From DATATB01 sp036268995 (GTDB taxonomy: Bacteria > Planctomycetota > Planctomycetia > Pirellulales > PNKZ01), in contig DATATB010000117.1 of NCBI GenBank assembly GCA_036268995.1, positions 1 through 64,000 on the forward strand: a stretch of 64,000 nt of DNA, written 5' to 3'. How positions within the stretch are numbered: the stretch's first letter is position 1; each line of letters begins with the position of its first letter. The notes under the pieces were generated by a model, which saw nothing but the letters and a program-made list of their open reading frames with translations, searched no databases and had not been told where the DNA came from. Below are positions 26,980 to 35,398 of this stretch, piece after piece. The position numbers and the translations under genes were made by a program.

Positions 26980-29166
26980 CTAGGGCTGCGCGACGGCGAT
27001 CGTCTCGGAGAGAGGCCCCGCCTCGGAGCCGACATGCGCAGCCTTGTCGCTGGCGCTGGAAGATGCCGCCCACCACGCATCGGCGTGGGAGCGGTCCCAA
27101 CTTTGTACGCCGCAACATTCTCGCAGCAAGTCGAACAACTCGTCGGCCGATTGGGGCCGCTGCTCTTGACGCTTTTCCAGGCAACGTAGGATGACGGCTT
27201 CGAGATCGGCCGCAATCGGCGCTTCAGCGCGTTGTGACGGTGGCACGGGAGGTGTTCCGAGATGCTTGTTGCAGACTTCGATGACGCTATTGCCGTCGAA
27301 GACACTGCATCCCGTGAGCAAGAAGTACCCGACAGCACCCACCGCGTACAAGTCGCTGCGGGCGTCAACCCGCTCGGGGTTGGCGATTGCCTCGGGCGAC
27401 ATATAGTCCGGTGTGCCCACCAGCGCGCATGCCATGGTAACGGTTTTATCTTCCGAGGCCCCGACCGCCTTGACGAGTCCGAAATCGAGGACCTTGAGCA
27501 CGTCCGACTGGCCGCCGCGGTGGTTCAAAATGAGGTTCGCGGGTTTGATATCACGATGGATCAAACCACGCCCGTGAGCTTCGGCCAGCGAGCCGCAAAG
27601 TTGTTGCAAGATGCCGACCACTCGCCCGTCGGGCTGAGGCCCGAAGCGGCGCACCAGCGCCTCGAGCGACAGGCCGTCGAGGTACTCCATCGCGTAGTAA
27701 AAGACCTGGTCATCGGTGCGGCCATAGTCGTAGATGGCCACCGTATTGGGGTGGGCCAATTGGCTGGTCAGTTGCACTTCGCGCTCGAACCGCGCGACGG
27801 CCGCGTCCGACGTGACGCGAGGGTGCAGCAGTTTGACGGCTGTAGGGCGGCGGAGGAATGCGTGGCGCGCTTTGTAGACGACGCCCATCGCTCCTTCACC
27901 GAGCTTCTCTTCGAGAGTGTATTGTCCGAGCTGTTTTGATTTGACCGCGGCGACGCGCAGCGCCAATCGCAATCGTGACACCCAGAGCATGGCTCCTAGC
28001 ATGCCGAAGGCCGCCAAGACCAGGAGGATGAAAAGAATGACGAACGAGCGACGCACGTACCCCAGCGTCTGAAACGCTTCGTCGTAATCGATCTCGGTTG
28101 CGACGCCGAAGTTGTAAGCTGGCAACCACCGCCAGGCGCCCACGACCGGCACTCCGCGATAGTCGCGATATCCGGCCACGTCGATGCCGTCGCGGCCGGC
28201 GGTTGCTTCGGCGGCCATGTGCGTCAACGGCCTCTGGGCTCCTTGCGGCGTGCGCTGTCCGCGAGTCAGATCGACCAGTGGATCGCGCAGGCGCAAGGTG
28301 AGGATCGATTCCGCGTCATCGGTATCGGGGAGCAAGCCGATCGACTTCAGATCAGCGTCGAACCGGCTGGACGACAAGAGCAGGCCTTCGCGATTGAATG
28401 CATAGGTTTCACCACTGCCGCCAAAGCGCGCGAGGTTCAGAATCCTCGTGAATTCCACTTCCGGATGGATGCGAAGGCCCAAGGCCGCGATCACGTGCGA
28501 CGCATGGTCTCGCACCGGCGCGCAGGCGAACATGGTGGGCACCCCCGCGCGCAGCTTTCCGCGGCCGTCGGGCAAGACGACTTCGCTGGGCATGGGCCGC
28601 GAGACGGTCGGCGTGCCGGCCAGCGCCATCTCGAGAAACTCGCTTTCGGGATACAGCGAGTTCGCGTCTTTGCCGATCAACTCGTCGCGCACCGCGCCCA
28701 AAACGCGACCTTGCGGAGTGACGATCAGCAAGCCGTCGTACTGGCTCGCCGTGCGCGCGGAGGAATACAACTCGCGCGCTTGCGCCAGCTCGGGCGATTG
28801 CAGCAGCGCCGAGACGTCGGCCTTTTTGCCGAAGCGATCGATCAAGCCTTCGACGGCTTCAACCATCTCGTGGTCGGAGGCCAGTGCCGAGGCGTTGTCT
28901 CGCTGCGCACCCAACCACAGGTCCAGCGTTGCCAGGTCGGCTTGCAGAATCGTCTGCAACTCGTCGGCAAGCGTGTTTTGCAAGCTGCGTTCGACCGTGC
29001 GATACAGCAGCCAGCCGACGACCGCCAGCACACCGGCCGTGAGGAGCGGCCCCAACCACAGTTGCCGCCGCAACACTCGTGCGGCACTGGCCAAAGAAAT
29101 GCCAAAGCTTACAGACGGCGACGCGCGCGGCAGCATGTTCTCGGGAGATCGCTCCGCTTCGCTCAT
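26980..29166 (-). CDS. Membrane sensor Ser/Thr protein kinase
   Basis: The 728-residue protein has TM1 (about 37-54), a large exported sensor resembling a double Cache domain (55-370), TM2 (about 374-396) and a cytoplasmic Hanks-type kinase. Kinase features are GEGAMG (423-428), Lys445 in AVKLL, HRD (537-539) with Lys541 and Asn544, DFG (561-563) and GTPDYMSPEA. All catalytic residues are present, so it should be active. A Cache domain usually binds small ligands such as amino or carboxylic acids. It is divergent from the PPK2 gene at 29429 with 262 bases between, so it could regulate or respond with the PPK2-phosphoketolase cluster. That link is an inference. Confidence 0.92.
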   Translation of the reverse strand: MSEAERSPENMLPRASPSVSFGISLASAARVLRRQLWLGPLLTAGVLAVVGWLLYRTVERSLQNTLADELQTILQADLATLDLWLGAQRDNASALASDHEMVEAVEGLIDRFGKKADVSALLQSPELAQARELYSSARTASQYDGLLIVTPQGRVLGAVRDELIGKDANSLYPESEFLEMALAGTPTVSRPMPSEVVLPDGRGKLRAGVPTMFACAPVRDHASHVIAALGLRIHPEVEFTRILNLARFGGSGETYAFNREGLLLSSSRFDADLKSIGLLPDTDDAESILTLRLRDPLVDLTRGQRTPQGAQRPLTHMAAEATAGRDGIDVAGYRDYRGVPVVGAWRWLPAYNFGVATEIDYDEAFQTLGYVRRSFVILFILLVLAAFGMLGAMLWVSRLRLALRVAAVKSKQLGQYTLEEKLGEGAMGVVYKARHAFLRRPTAVKLLHPRVTSDAAVARFEREVQLTSQLAHPNTVAIYDYGRTDDQVFYYAMEYLDGLSLEALVRRFGPQPDGRVVGILQQLCGSLAEAHGRGLIHRDIKPANLILNHRGGQSDVLKVLDFGLVKAVGASEDKTVTMACALVGTPDYMSPEAIANPERVDARSDLYAVGAVGYFLLTGCSVFDGNSVIEVCNKHLGTPPVPPSQRAEAPIAADLEAVILRCLEKRQEQRPQSADELFDLLRECCGVQSWDRSHADAWWAASSSASDKAAHVGSEAGPLSETIAVAQP

Positions 29167-29414
29167 GAGATGCGACGTGCTGCGCAGGACGGGTAACGCT
29201 CAGACTCGGCACGAACCCTATTGTAGCGGCCTGGTTTCGCGTTGCGAGGTATTCCCTGGCGAGCGCGGGATGGCGTGGATAAACGCGAGGAATGGTTCGA
29301 TCAAATGTCCAAAAGTTGACCGCCGGGTATTGCTTTTCGCCGCGACGCATCCAAATCTTAGTGGTGCAGCATTCGGGGTACTGGGCTTTACGGCAAAGCG
29401 TCGTTCTGTCTTTC

Positions 29415-29420
29415 AGGGAG
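29415..29420 (+). promoter_or_regulatory. Ribosome binding site fixing the start at 29429
   Basis: AGGGAG with an 8-base spacer to ATG 29429. It supports this start although the frame is open far upstream, to 28448, antisense to the kinase gene. Confidence 0.75.
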
Positions 29421-29428
29421 CCGTCGTC

Positions 29429-30265
29429 ATGGGGCATAAGAACCGACCGGCTGACAGGCATGCGCGTCATGCCGACAACGGTCAATCGGGCGCTCCGATC
29501 AAGAACAAGGACTATGCGCGCGAGCTCAAGAAACTACACGTCGAGCTCGTGAAACTTCAAGAGTGGACCAAACAGGAAGGCCTGAAGATTTGCATCGTCT
29601 TCGAGGGCCGCGACGGCGCCGGAAAGGGGGGCGTCATCAAGGCGATTACCGAGCGCGTCAGTCCTCGGGTGTTTCGCGTGGTCGCGCTACCGGCCCCGAC
29701 CGAGCGCGAAAAGTCGCAGATGTATTTGCAGCGCTACGTCTCGTATCTGCCTGCGGCGGGAGAGATCGTGATCTTCGATCGGAGCTGGTACAACCGCGCC
29801 GGGGTCGAACGTGTCATGGGCTTTTGCACCGAGGAGCAGGTTCGACGCTTCCTCGAAGCGACTCCGCTGGTGGAGAAGGCGATTGTCGAGTCGGGGGTTG
29901 TGTTACTGAAGTATTGGCTGGAAGTGAGTCCCGACGAGCAGACGCGGCGGCTTGAATCGCGCATCCATGACGGGCGAAAGATCTGGAAGCTTTCGCCCAT
30001 GGATCTGAAGTCGTACAGCCGATGGTTCGACTACTCCCGCGCTCGCGACGACATGTTCGCGGCCACCGATACCGCGTGGGCGCCGTGGCACGTCGTTGGT
30101 TCGGACGACAAAAAGCGGGCACGACTGAATGTGATCAGCCACCTCTTGAGCCGTATTCCCTGCGGCACGGTTTCCCGTGAAAAGGTCAAGCTGCCCAAGC
30201 GGCAAAAAGACAAAGATTACTGCGAGCCCGACTACTCGTCAAAGCGGATTCCAGAGGTATACTGA
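29429..30265 (+). CDS. ppk2: Polyphosphate kinase 2
   Basis: The 278-residue single-domain PPK2 has Walker A GRDGAGKGG (60-68), the lid region around residues 69-110 and Walker B IVIFDRSWYNRAGVE (Asp117, Arg118). The family passes phosphate between polyphosphate and nucleoside di- or monophosphates. Single-domain members of this length often make ATP or GTP from polyphosphate. The basic N terminus (first 27 residues) is not conserved. It is the first gene of a same-strand series running to 42396, with 83 bases to the HlyD-like gene. Direction and nucleotide preference are not determined. Confidence 0.93.
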   Translation: MGHKNRPADRHARHADNGQSGAPIKNKDYARELKKLHVELVKLQEWTKQEGLKICIVFEGRDGAGKGGVIKAITERVSPRVFRVVALPAPTEREKSQMYLQRYVSYLPAAGEIVIFDRSWYNRAGVERVMGFCTEEQVRRFLEATPLVEKAIVESGVVLLKYWLEVSPDEQTRRLESRIHDGRKIWKLSPMDLKSYSRWFDYSRARDDMFAATDTAWAPWHVVGSDDKKRARLNVISHLLSRIPCGTVSREKVKLPKRQKDKDYCEPDYSSKRIPEVY

Positions 30266-30348
30266 GTGCCGATCGACCGCACGTCAGTTCTTGGCGCGCA
30301 GCTCGGCTGGGGTAGCAGTGGGCCGAAACTCTCGCGGGGAATGCCGCA

Positions 30349-31359
30349 ATGAAAACGATCTTGCGCTTGTTGGTGTGGGTTCTCCTCGCAGGCGTGGCCT
30401 TCGGATTCGGCTACAAGTGGTGGAAGGATCAACAGACCGCGGCTCTGCCCGAGGGGATCGTCTCGGGTAACGGCCGGATCGAGTCGATTCAAGTCGACGT
30501 GGCTGCCAAGTACGGCGGTCGCGTCAAGAAACTGTTTGCCAAGGAAGGCGATTTGGTCGAACCCGACCAGGTAGTCGTCATCATCGACACCGACGAGGTA
30601 GAGGCAGAGCTTGCCAAGGCCAAAGCGAAGGTCGCCGAAGCGGAAGAGGACAAGGCCGAAGTGAGCGCGGAGATCATCAAGAAGGAAAGCGAGCTGCAAT
30701 TCGCCGAACAGCAACTCAAGCGAGCCCAAGCGTTGGTCGCCAAAAGAACGATTTCCCTCGAAGAGTTCCAAGAGAAGGAAACGTCGCGCAATACCTCGAG
30801 CGCGGCAGTGACGTCGATCAAGGCCAAACTGCGGTCGGTGACGCAAAGTGCCGAGGCCGCGGCGGCGGAAGTGAAACGCATTCAGACGCGCATCGACGAT
30901 TCGACGCTGAAATCGCCGGTGCGAGGACGCGTGCTGTATCGTTTGGCGGAAGTCGGTGAGGTGCTCGCCGCCGGGGGCAAAGCGATGACGCTCATCAATC
31001 TCGGCGACATTTACATGGAAATCTTTCTGCCTGGGCAGGACGCTGCTCGGTGCAAAATCGGCTCGGATGCGCGCATCACGCTTGATGCGCGGCCGGGCTA
31101 CGTCGCGGCGGCCAATGTGAGCTTCGTCTCTCCCGAGGCGCAGTTCACTCCCAAACAAGTCGAGACGCGCAGCGAGCGCGACAAGCTGATGTTCCGCGTC
31201 AAGTTGCAGGTGCCCGAGGAGACCCTCCGGCCCTATCTGGAGAGAATCAAAACCGGAGTACGCGGTGTAGGGTACGTCCGGTTGGACAATTCGGTTCCTT
31301 GGCCGGCTTCGCTCGAAGAGCGGCTTCCCGAGCCTGACGGCGAGTCGCCATCCAAATAG
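30349..31359 (+). CDS. yhiI: HlyD/YhiI-like membrane fusion protein
   Basis: The 336-residue protein has an N-terminal membrane anchor (about 5-22) and a split lipoyl-like barrel ('QVDVAAKYGGRVKKLFAKEGDLVEPDQVVVIIDTDEV' region, about 48-84). A long Lys/Glu/Ala coiled coil (about 85-185) follows, then the second half-barrel (TLKSPVRGRVLYRLAEVGEVLAAG) and a beta domain. It would bridge the ABC exporter to the outer layers. The order HlyD - two-ABC protein - permease equals yhiI-rbbA-yhhJ in E. coli, and the symbol is given by synteny and domain type. A GGGGAA ribosome binding site lies 8 bases before the start. Confidence 0.88.
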   Translation: MKTILRLLVWVLLAGVAFGFGYKWWKDQQTAALPEGIVSGNGRIESIQVDVAAKYGGRVKKLFAKEGDLVEPDQVVVIIDTDEVEAELAKAKAKVAEAEEDKAEVSAEIIKKESELQFAEQQLKRAQALVAKRTISLEEFQEKETSRNTSSAAVTSIKAKLRSVTQSAEAAAAEVKRIQTRIDDSTLKSPVRGRVLYRLAEVGEVLAAGGKAMTLINLGDIYMEIFLPGQDAARCKIGSDARITLDARPGYVAAANVSFVSPEAQFTPKQVETRSERDKLMFRVKLQVPEETLRPYLERIKTGVRGVGYVRLDNSVPWPASLEERLPEPDGESPSK

Positions 31360-31390
31360 GGGCGATCTCCGCAAAGCCCTGGGGCGGGTT

Positions 31391-34192
31391 ATGCACTCCG
31401 ATGCCGCAAGTACCTCGCCGACGGCAGGACCAATGCGCCGCGACGCCGCAACGCCGGACACCACTGGAAGCGTTGTTTCTATCGGCGGCGTGAGCCATTG
31501 GTATGGCCGCACGAGGGCGTTATGCGACGTCACGCTCGCCATTCCGGCAGGTTGCATGGTGGGTCTGATCGGACCCGACGGAGTCGGGAAGTCGACCCTG
31601 TTGGGGCTCATCGCAGGCGCCAAGAAAATCCAGTCGGGAAAGGTGCTCGTCCTGGACGGCGACATGGCCGAGGGACGGCATCGGCGCGCCGTGTGTCCGC
31701 GCATCGCGTACATGCCGCAGGGGCTCGGGAAGAACCTGTATAAAGAGCTGAGCGTTTTCGAGAACATCGACTTCTTCGCACGGCTGTTCGGCCAGCGCAA
31801 GGCGGAGCGCCGCGCACGCATCGATGCGTTGCTCAAGGCGACCGGGTTGGATCCCTTCCCCGACCGCCCCTCGGGCAAGCTGTCCGGCGGCATGAAGCAG
31901 AAAGTCAGTCTGTGCAGCTCGCTGGTGCATGATCCCGACTTGCTGATTCTCGACGAGCCGACGACCGGCGTCGATCCGCTCTCGCGGCAGCAGTTCTGGA
32001 CGCTGATCGACAGCATTCGCGAGCAGCGCCCGCAAATGAGCGTGCTCGTCTCGACCGCCTACATGGACGAGGCGCAGAGGTTCAGTTGGCTCGTGGCGAT
32101 GGATGCCGGCAACGTGCTGGCCACCGGATCGCCGCGCGAACTGCAGGAGCGGACGAAGACCGAGACGCTCGAAGAGACTTTCGTGGCGCTGTTGCCCGCA
32201 GAGAAACGCGGCAGCGGCGAGAAGCTGACCATTCCCCCGCGCCGGCCCTCGACCGAAGGGCCAGCCATCGTCGCCCGGCACCTGACGCGGCGGTTCGGCA
32301 AGTTCACCGCCGTCAACGACGTGAGCTTCACGATCGAGCGCGGTGAAATCTTCGGCTTCCTCGGCTCCAACGGCTGCGGCAAGAGCACGACGATGAAGAT
32401 GCTCACCGGCCTGTTGCCCGCGACCGAAGGCGAGGCGGAGCTGTTCGGCCAGAAGGTCGACGCTGCCAGCTCCGATTCGCGCATGCGCGTGGGGTATATG
32501 TCGCAGGCGTTTTCGCTGTACGGCGAGCTGACCGTGCGCCAGAACCTGTGGCTGCACGCTCGGTTGTATCACTTGCCGCGCGACAAAATGGGCCCGCGCA
32601 TCGACGAGCTGGTACATCGCTTCGGGCTGGCGGATTGCCTGGATCAACTTTCCGATTCGCTGCCGCTCGGCGTGCGTCAGCGGTTGTCGCTGGCAGTCGC
32701 GGTCATTCACGAGCCGGAGATGTTGATTCTCGACGAGCCGACCTCGGGGGTCGATCCGGTGGCGCGTGACGAGTTCTGGGAAATGCTGATTGATCTTTCG
32801 CGGCAGCAAAGCGTCACGATCTTTGTCTCCACTCACTTCATGAACGAGGCCATGCGCTGCGACCGCATGTCGCTGATGCATGCCGGCACCGTGCTGGCCT
32901 GCGACACGCCGCAAGCGCTGATGGCCGCCCGCGGAACCAACGACCTGGAGCAGGCGTTCATCGGCTACATTGCCGACGCCGCCGGCGACACGCTACAGAC
33001 CGGCAAAACCGATGCGATTGCCGAGGCGGCCGCAGCCGCCGGTCCGCCGCGCTCGGAAATCGCGCTCAAGGCGGCCCGCTTGCTGGCCTACAGCTACCGC
33101 GAGGCGCTGGAGATTCTGCGCGATCCGATCCGCCTGGCGTTCGCGTTCGTCGGTTCGATTCTGCTGATGCTGGTCTTCGGCTTCGGCATCACGACCGACG
33201 TCGAACACATTCGCTATGCCGCGCTCGACTTGGACCAAACGCCCGGGAGCCGCGAATATCTCGAAACCTTCGCCGGCTCGCCACGTTACTTCTCCCGACA
33301 ATCGCCCTTGGCCGATCCGGAGGACATGAATCGTCGCCTGAAGGCCAACGACATTTCGCTGGCGATCGAAACCCCTCCACGCTTCGGCATCGATCTCACG
33401 CGCGGTTCGCAGCCCGAAGTCTCGACCTGGGTGGACGGCGCCAATCCCTTCCGTGGCGAGACGATCAAACAATACGTGATCGGCGCGCACACGGCATATC
33501 TCAAGGATCACTTTCGTCGTGAGTCGACGGTGGGCACCACGGTCAACCTGCCGGACATCGAGTCGCGCTTCAAGTACAACCCGACGTTCGAGAGCATTTA
33601 TGCCATCGTCCCCAGCGTGCCGCCGATCCTGCTCGTCCTGATTCCGGCCATCCTGATGGCGATCAGCGTGGTGCGTGAAAAGGAACTTGGCTCGATCACG
33701 AACTTCTACGTGACGCCAACGACGCGCGTCGAATTTCTGTTGGGAAAACAGTTGCCGTACATCGTGATTGCCATGATCAACTACGTGCTCCTGTTGGCGA
33801 TGGCGGTCTTCATTTTCGACGTTCCGGTCAAAGGGAGCGGCTTGGCCCTAACGTTGTGCGCATTGTTGTATGTGACCGCGACCACGTCGATCGGCCTGTT
33901 GATCTCGACGTTCACTTCCAGCCAGGTCGCGGCCGTGTTTGTCACCGCCATTCTCACGATCCTGCCGACGACCCAGTTTTCGGGCATGTTGCAGCCCGTC
34001 TCGACGCTCGAAGGGGGTGCGCGGATCGTCGGATCGTTGTGGCCGACGACGTATTACATGCACGCCAGCGTCGGAGCGTTCACCAAGGGGCTGCACTTCG
34101 ACATCCTGGCGGCTGACGCGATCGCCTTGGCGTTGTTCATTCCGGTGCTGCTCGTGGCCACGGCCGCGGCGCTGCGGAAGCAGGAGTTGTGA
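31391..34192 (+). CDS. rbbA: RbbA-like fused double-ABC ATPase/permease
   Basis: The 933-residue protein (E. coli RbbA 911) has ABC domain 1 with Walker A GPDGVGKST (61-69), 'MPQGLGKNLY', signature LSGGMKQK and LLILDEPTTGVDP. ABC domain 2 has GSNGCGKST, a degenerate signature (LPLGVRQRLSL) and LILDEPTSGVDP. From about residue 570 there is an ABC-2 type membrane domain with one early and five late helices. Several blocks are nearly the same as I recall for enterobacterial RbbA. That protein was named for ribosome-associated ATPase activity but is built as an exporter. It sits 31 bases after the HlyD-like gene and 2 bases before the YhhJ-like permease. Confidence 0.92.
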   Translation: MHSDAASTSPTAGPMRRDAATPDTTGSVVSIGGVSHWYGRTRALCDVTLAIPAGCMVGLIGPDGVGKSTLLGLIAGAKKIQSGKVLVLDGDMAEGRHRRAVCPRIAYMPQGLGKNLYKELSVFENIDFFARLFGQRKAERRARIDALLKATGLDPFPDRPSGKLSGGMKQKVSLCSSLVHDPDLLILDEPTTGVDPLSRQQFWTLIDSIREQRPQMSVLVSTAYMDEAQRFSWLVAMDAGNVLATGSPRELQERTKTETLEETFVALLPAEKRGSGEKLTIPPRRPSTEGPAIVARHLTRRFGKFTAVNDVSFTIERGEIFGFLGSNGCGKSTTMKMLTGLLPATEGEAELFGQKVDAASSDSRMRVGYMSQAFSLYGELTVRQNLWLHARLYHLPRDKMGPRIDELVHRFGLADCLDQLSDSLPLGVRQRLSLAVAVIHEPEMLILDEPTSGVDPVARDEFWEMLIDLSRQQSVTIFVSTHFMNEAMRCDRMSLMHAGTVLACDTPQALMAARGTNDLEQAFIGYIADAAGDTLQTGKTDAIAEAAAAAGPPRSEIALKAARLLAYSYREALEILRDPIRLAFAFVGSILLMLVFGFGITTDVEHIRYAALDLDQTPGSREYLETFAGSPRYFSRQSPLADPEDMNRRLKANDISLAIETPPRFGIDLTRGSQPEVSTWVDGANPFRGETIKQYVIGAHTAYLKDHFRRESTVGTTVNLPDIESRFKYNPTFESIYAIVPSVPPILLVLIPAILMAISVVREKELGSITNFYVTPTTRVEFLLGKQLPYIVIAMINYVLLLAMAVFIFDVPVKGSGLALTLCALLYVTATTSIGLLISTFTSSQVAAVFVTAILTILPTTQFSGMLQPVSTLEGGARIVGSLWPTTYYMHASVGAFTKGLHFDILAADAIALALFIPVLLVATAAALRKQEL

Positions 34193-34194
34193 CG

Positions 34195-35319
34195 ATGAAG
34201 CGCATCGCGAACATCTTCTGGCTCGGGACCAAGGAACTGCGCAGTCTGCAGCGCGATGCGGTGCTCGTCGTGTTCGTGATCTATTCGTTCACGCTGGCGA
34301 TCTACACGCAGGCGAAAGGAACTTCCTCGGAAGTGAACCGCGCGTCGATCGCGTTCGTCGACGAAGACCAATCGTCGTTGTCGAAGCAGATCATCCAGGC
34401 CTTTTATCCGCCGAGGTTCAAGCCCCCCGAGATGATCGCTGCTCGCGATATTGACGAGGCGATGGACCGTGGACTTTACATGTTCGCCGTCGCCATTCCG
34501 CCGCGCTTCGAGGCGAACGTTCGCGCCGGCCGAAAGACCGAGGTGCAGGTGAACATCGACGCTACGGCGATGATGCAGGCGAGCAACGGCGCCTCGTACA
34601 TTCGCAACATCATCGGCGACCAGGTCGGCACGTTCGTGCAGCGCTCCGATCAAAAGCCCGCCGTCCCCGTCAACCTGGTCGTGCGCAAGGCGTTCAATCC
34701 CAATGGGGACACGTCGTGGTTCAACAGCATCGTCGCCATCATCAACCAGGTGACGATGCTCACGATCATCTTGACCGGTGCCGCGCTCTTGCGTGAACGC
34801 GAGCATGGCACGATCGAACATTTGCTTGTCATGCCCTTAAACGCTTTCGAGATTGCGATGGCCAAGGTGTGCGCCAACGGACTCGTTATTCTGGTCGCCG
34901 CCACGGCCTCGCTATTTTTCGTCGTGAAGATGGCCCTCGGCGTGCCGATCGCCGGCTCGCCGCTGTTGTTCCTCGCCGGCGTCGTTTTGTATCTGTTCTT
35001 CGGAACGGCGCTAGGCGTGTTTCTCGGAACGATCACGCGCACCATGGCGCAATTCGCGCTGCTAATCATCCTGCTGATCATCGTGCTGCAAATGCTCTCG
35101 GGAGGCAACACGCCCATCGAGAGCCAGCCGCCCTGGCTGCAACGGATGACGATCGTGCTCCCTTCGAGGCATTTTGTGGCCTTCGCCCAGGCGATCATCT
35201 ATCGCGGGGCGGGTTTCGATATTGTTTGGCCGCAGTTTCTGACCGTAGCCGGTATCGGGCTCGCGTTCTTCACGTTCAGCATCAGCCGGTTCCGGCAGTC
35301 CATCGCCGTGAGTCGTTAA
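34195..35319 (+). CDS. yhhJ: YhhJ-like ABC-2 permease
   Basis: The 374-residue ABC-2 membrane protein has one N-terminal helix (about 20-35) and a large exported loop ('AFVDEDQSSLSKQIIQAFYPPRFKPPEMI', 'VNIDATAMMQASNGASYIRNII'). Five C-terminal helices follow, with 'LLREREHGTIEHLLVMPLNAFEIAMAKV' and 'AQAIIYRGAGFDIVWPQFL', closely matching YhhJ. Start ATG 34195 was chosen; a GTG at 34189 would overlap the rbbA stop. It should pair with the membrane half of the RbbA-like protein to form the export channel. The substrate is unknown. Confidence 0.9.
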   Translation: MKRIANIFWLGTKELRSLQRDAVLVVFVIYSFTLAIYTQAKGTSSEVNRASIAFVDEDQSSLSKQIIQAFYPPRFKPPEMIAARDIDEAMDRGLYMFAVAIPPRFEANVRAGRKTEVQVNIDATAMMQASNGASYIRNIIGDQVGTFVQRSDQKPAVPVNLVVRKAFNPNGDTSWFNSIVAIINQVTMLTIILTGAALLREREHGTIEHLLVMPLNAFEIAMAKVCANGLVILVAATASLFFVVKMALGVPIAGSPLLFLAGVVLYLFFGTALGVFLGTITRTMAQFALLIILLIIVLQMLSGGNTPIESQPPWLQRMTIVLPSRHFVAFAQAIIYRGAGFDIVWPQFLTVAGIGLAFFTFSISRFRQSIAVSR

Positions 35320-35386
35320 TTGAGAATCTAACATTTCGTTCGCGCCGCGGCGCGTGAGAATGCCCACGAGTGTGCGAACTCGCCAC

Positions 35387-35393
35387 AGGGAGG
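35387..35393 (+). promoter_or_regulatory. Strong ribosome binding site fixing the start at 35399
   Basis: AGGGAGG with a 5-base spacer to ATG 35399, one of the best sites in the window. It suggests strong phosphoketolase translation and decides against ATG 35354. Confidence 0.8.
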
Positions 35394-35398
35394 ATCCG

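Noticed and set aside
29316..29345. Sigma-70 promoter ahead of ppk2
   Set aside because: A TTGACC hexamer is present, but no fitting -10 box lies at 16-18 bases.
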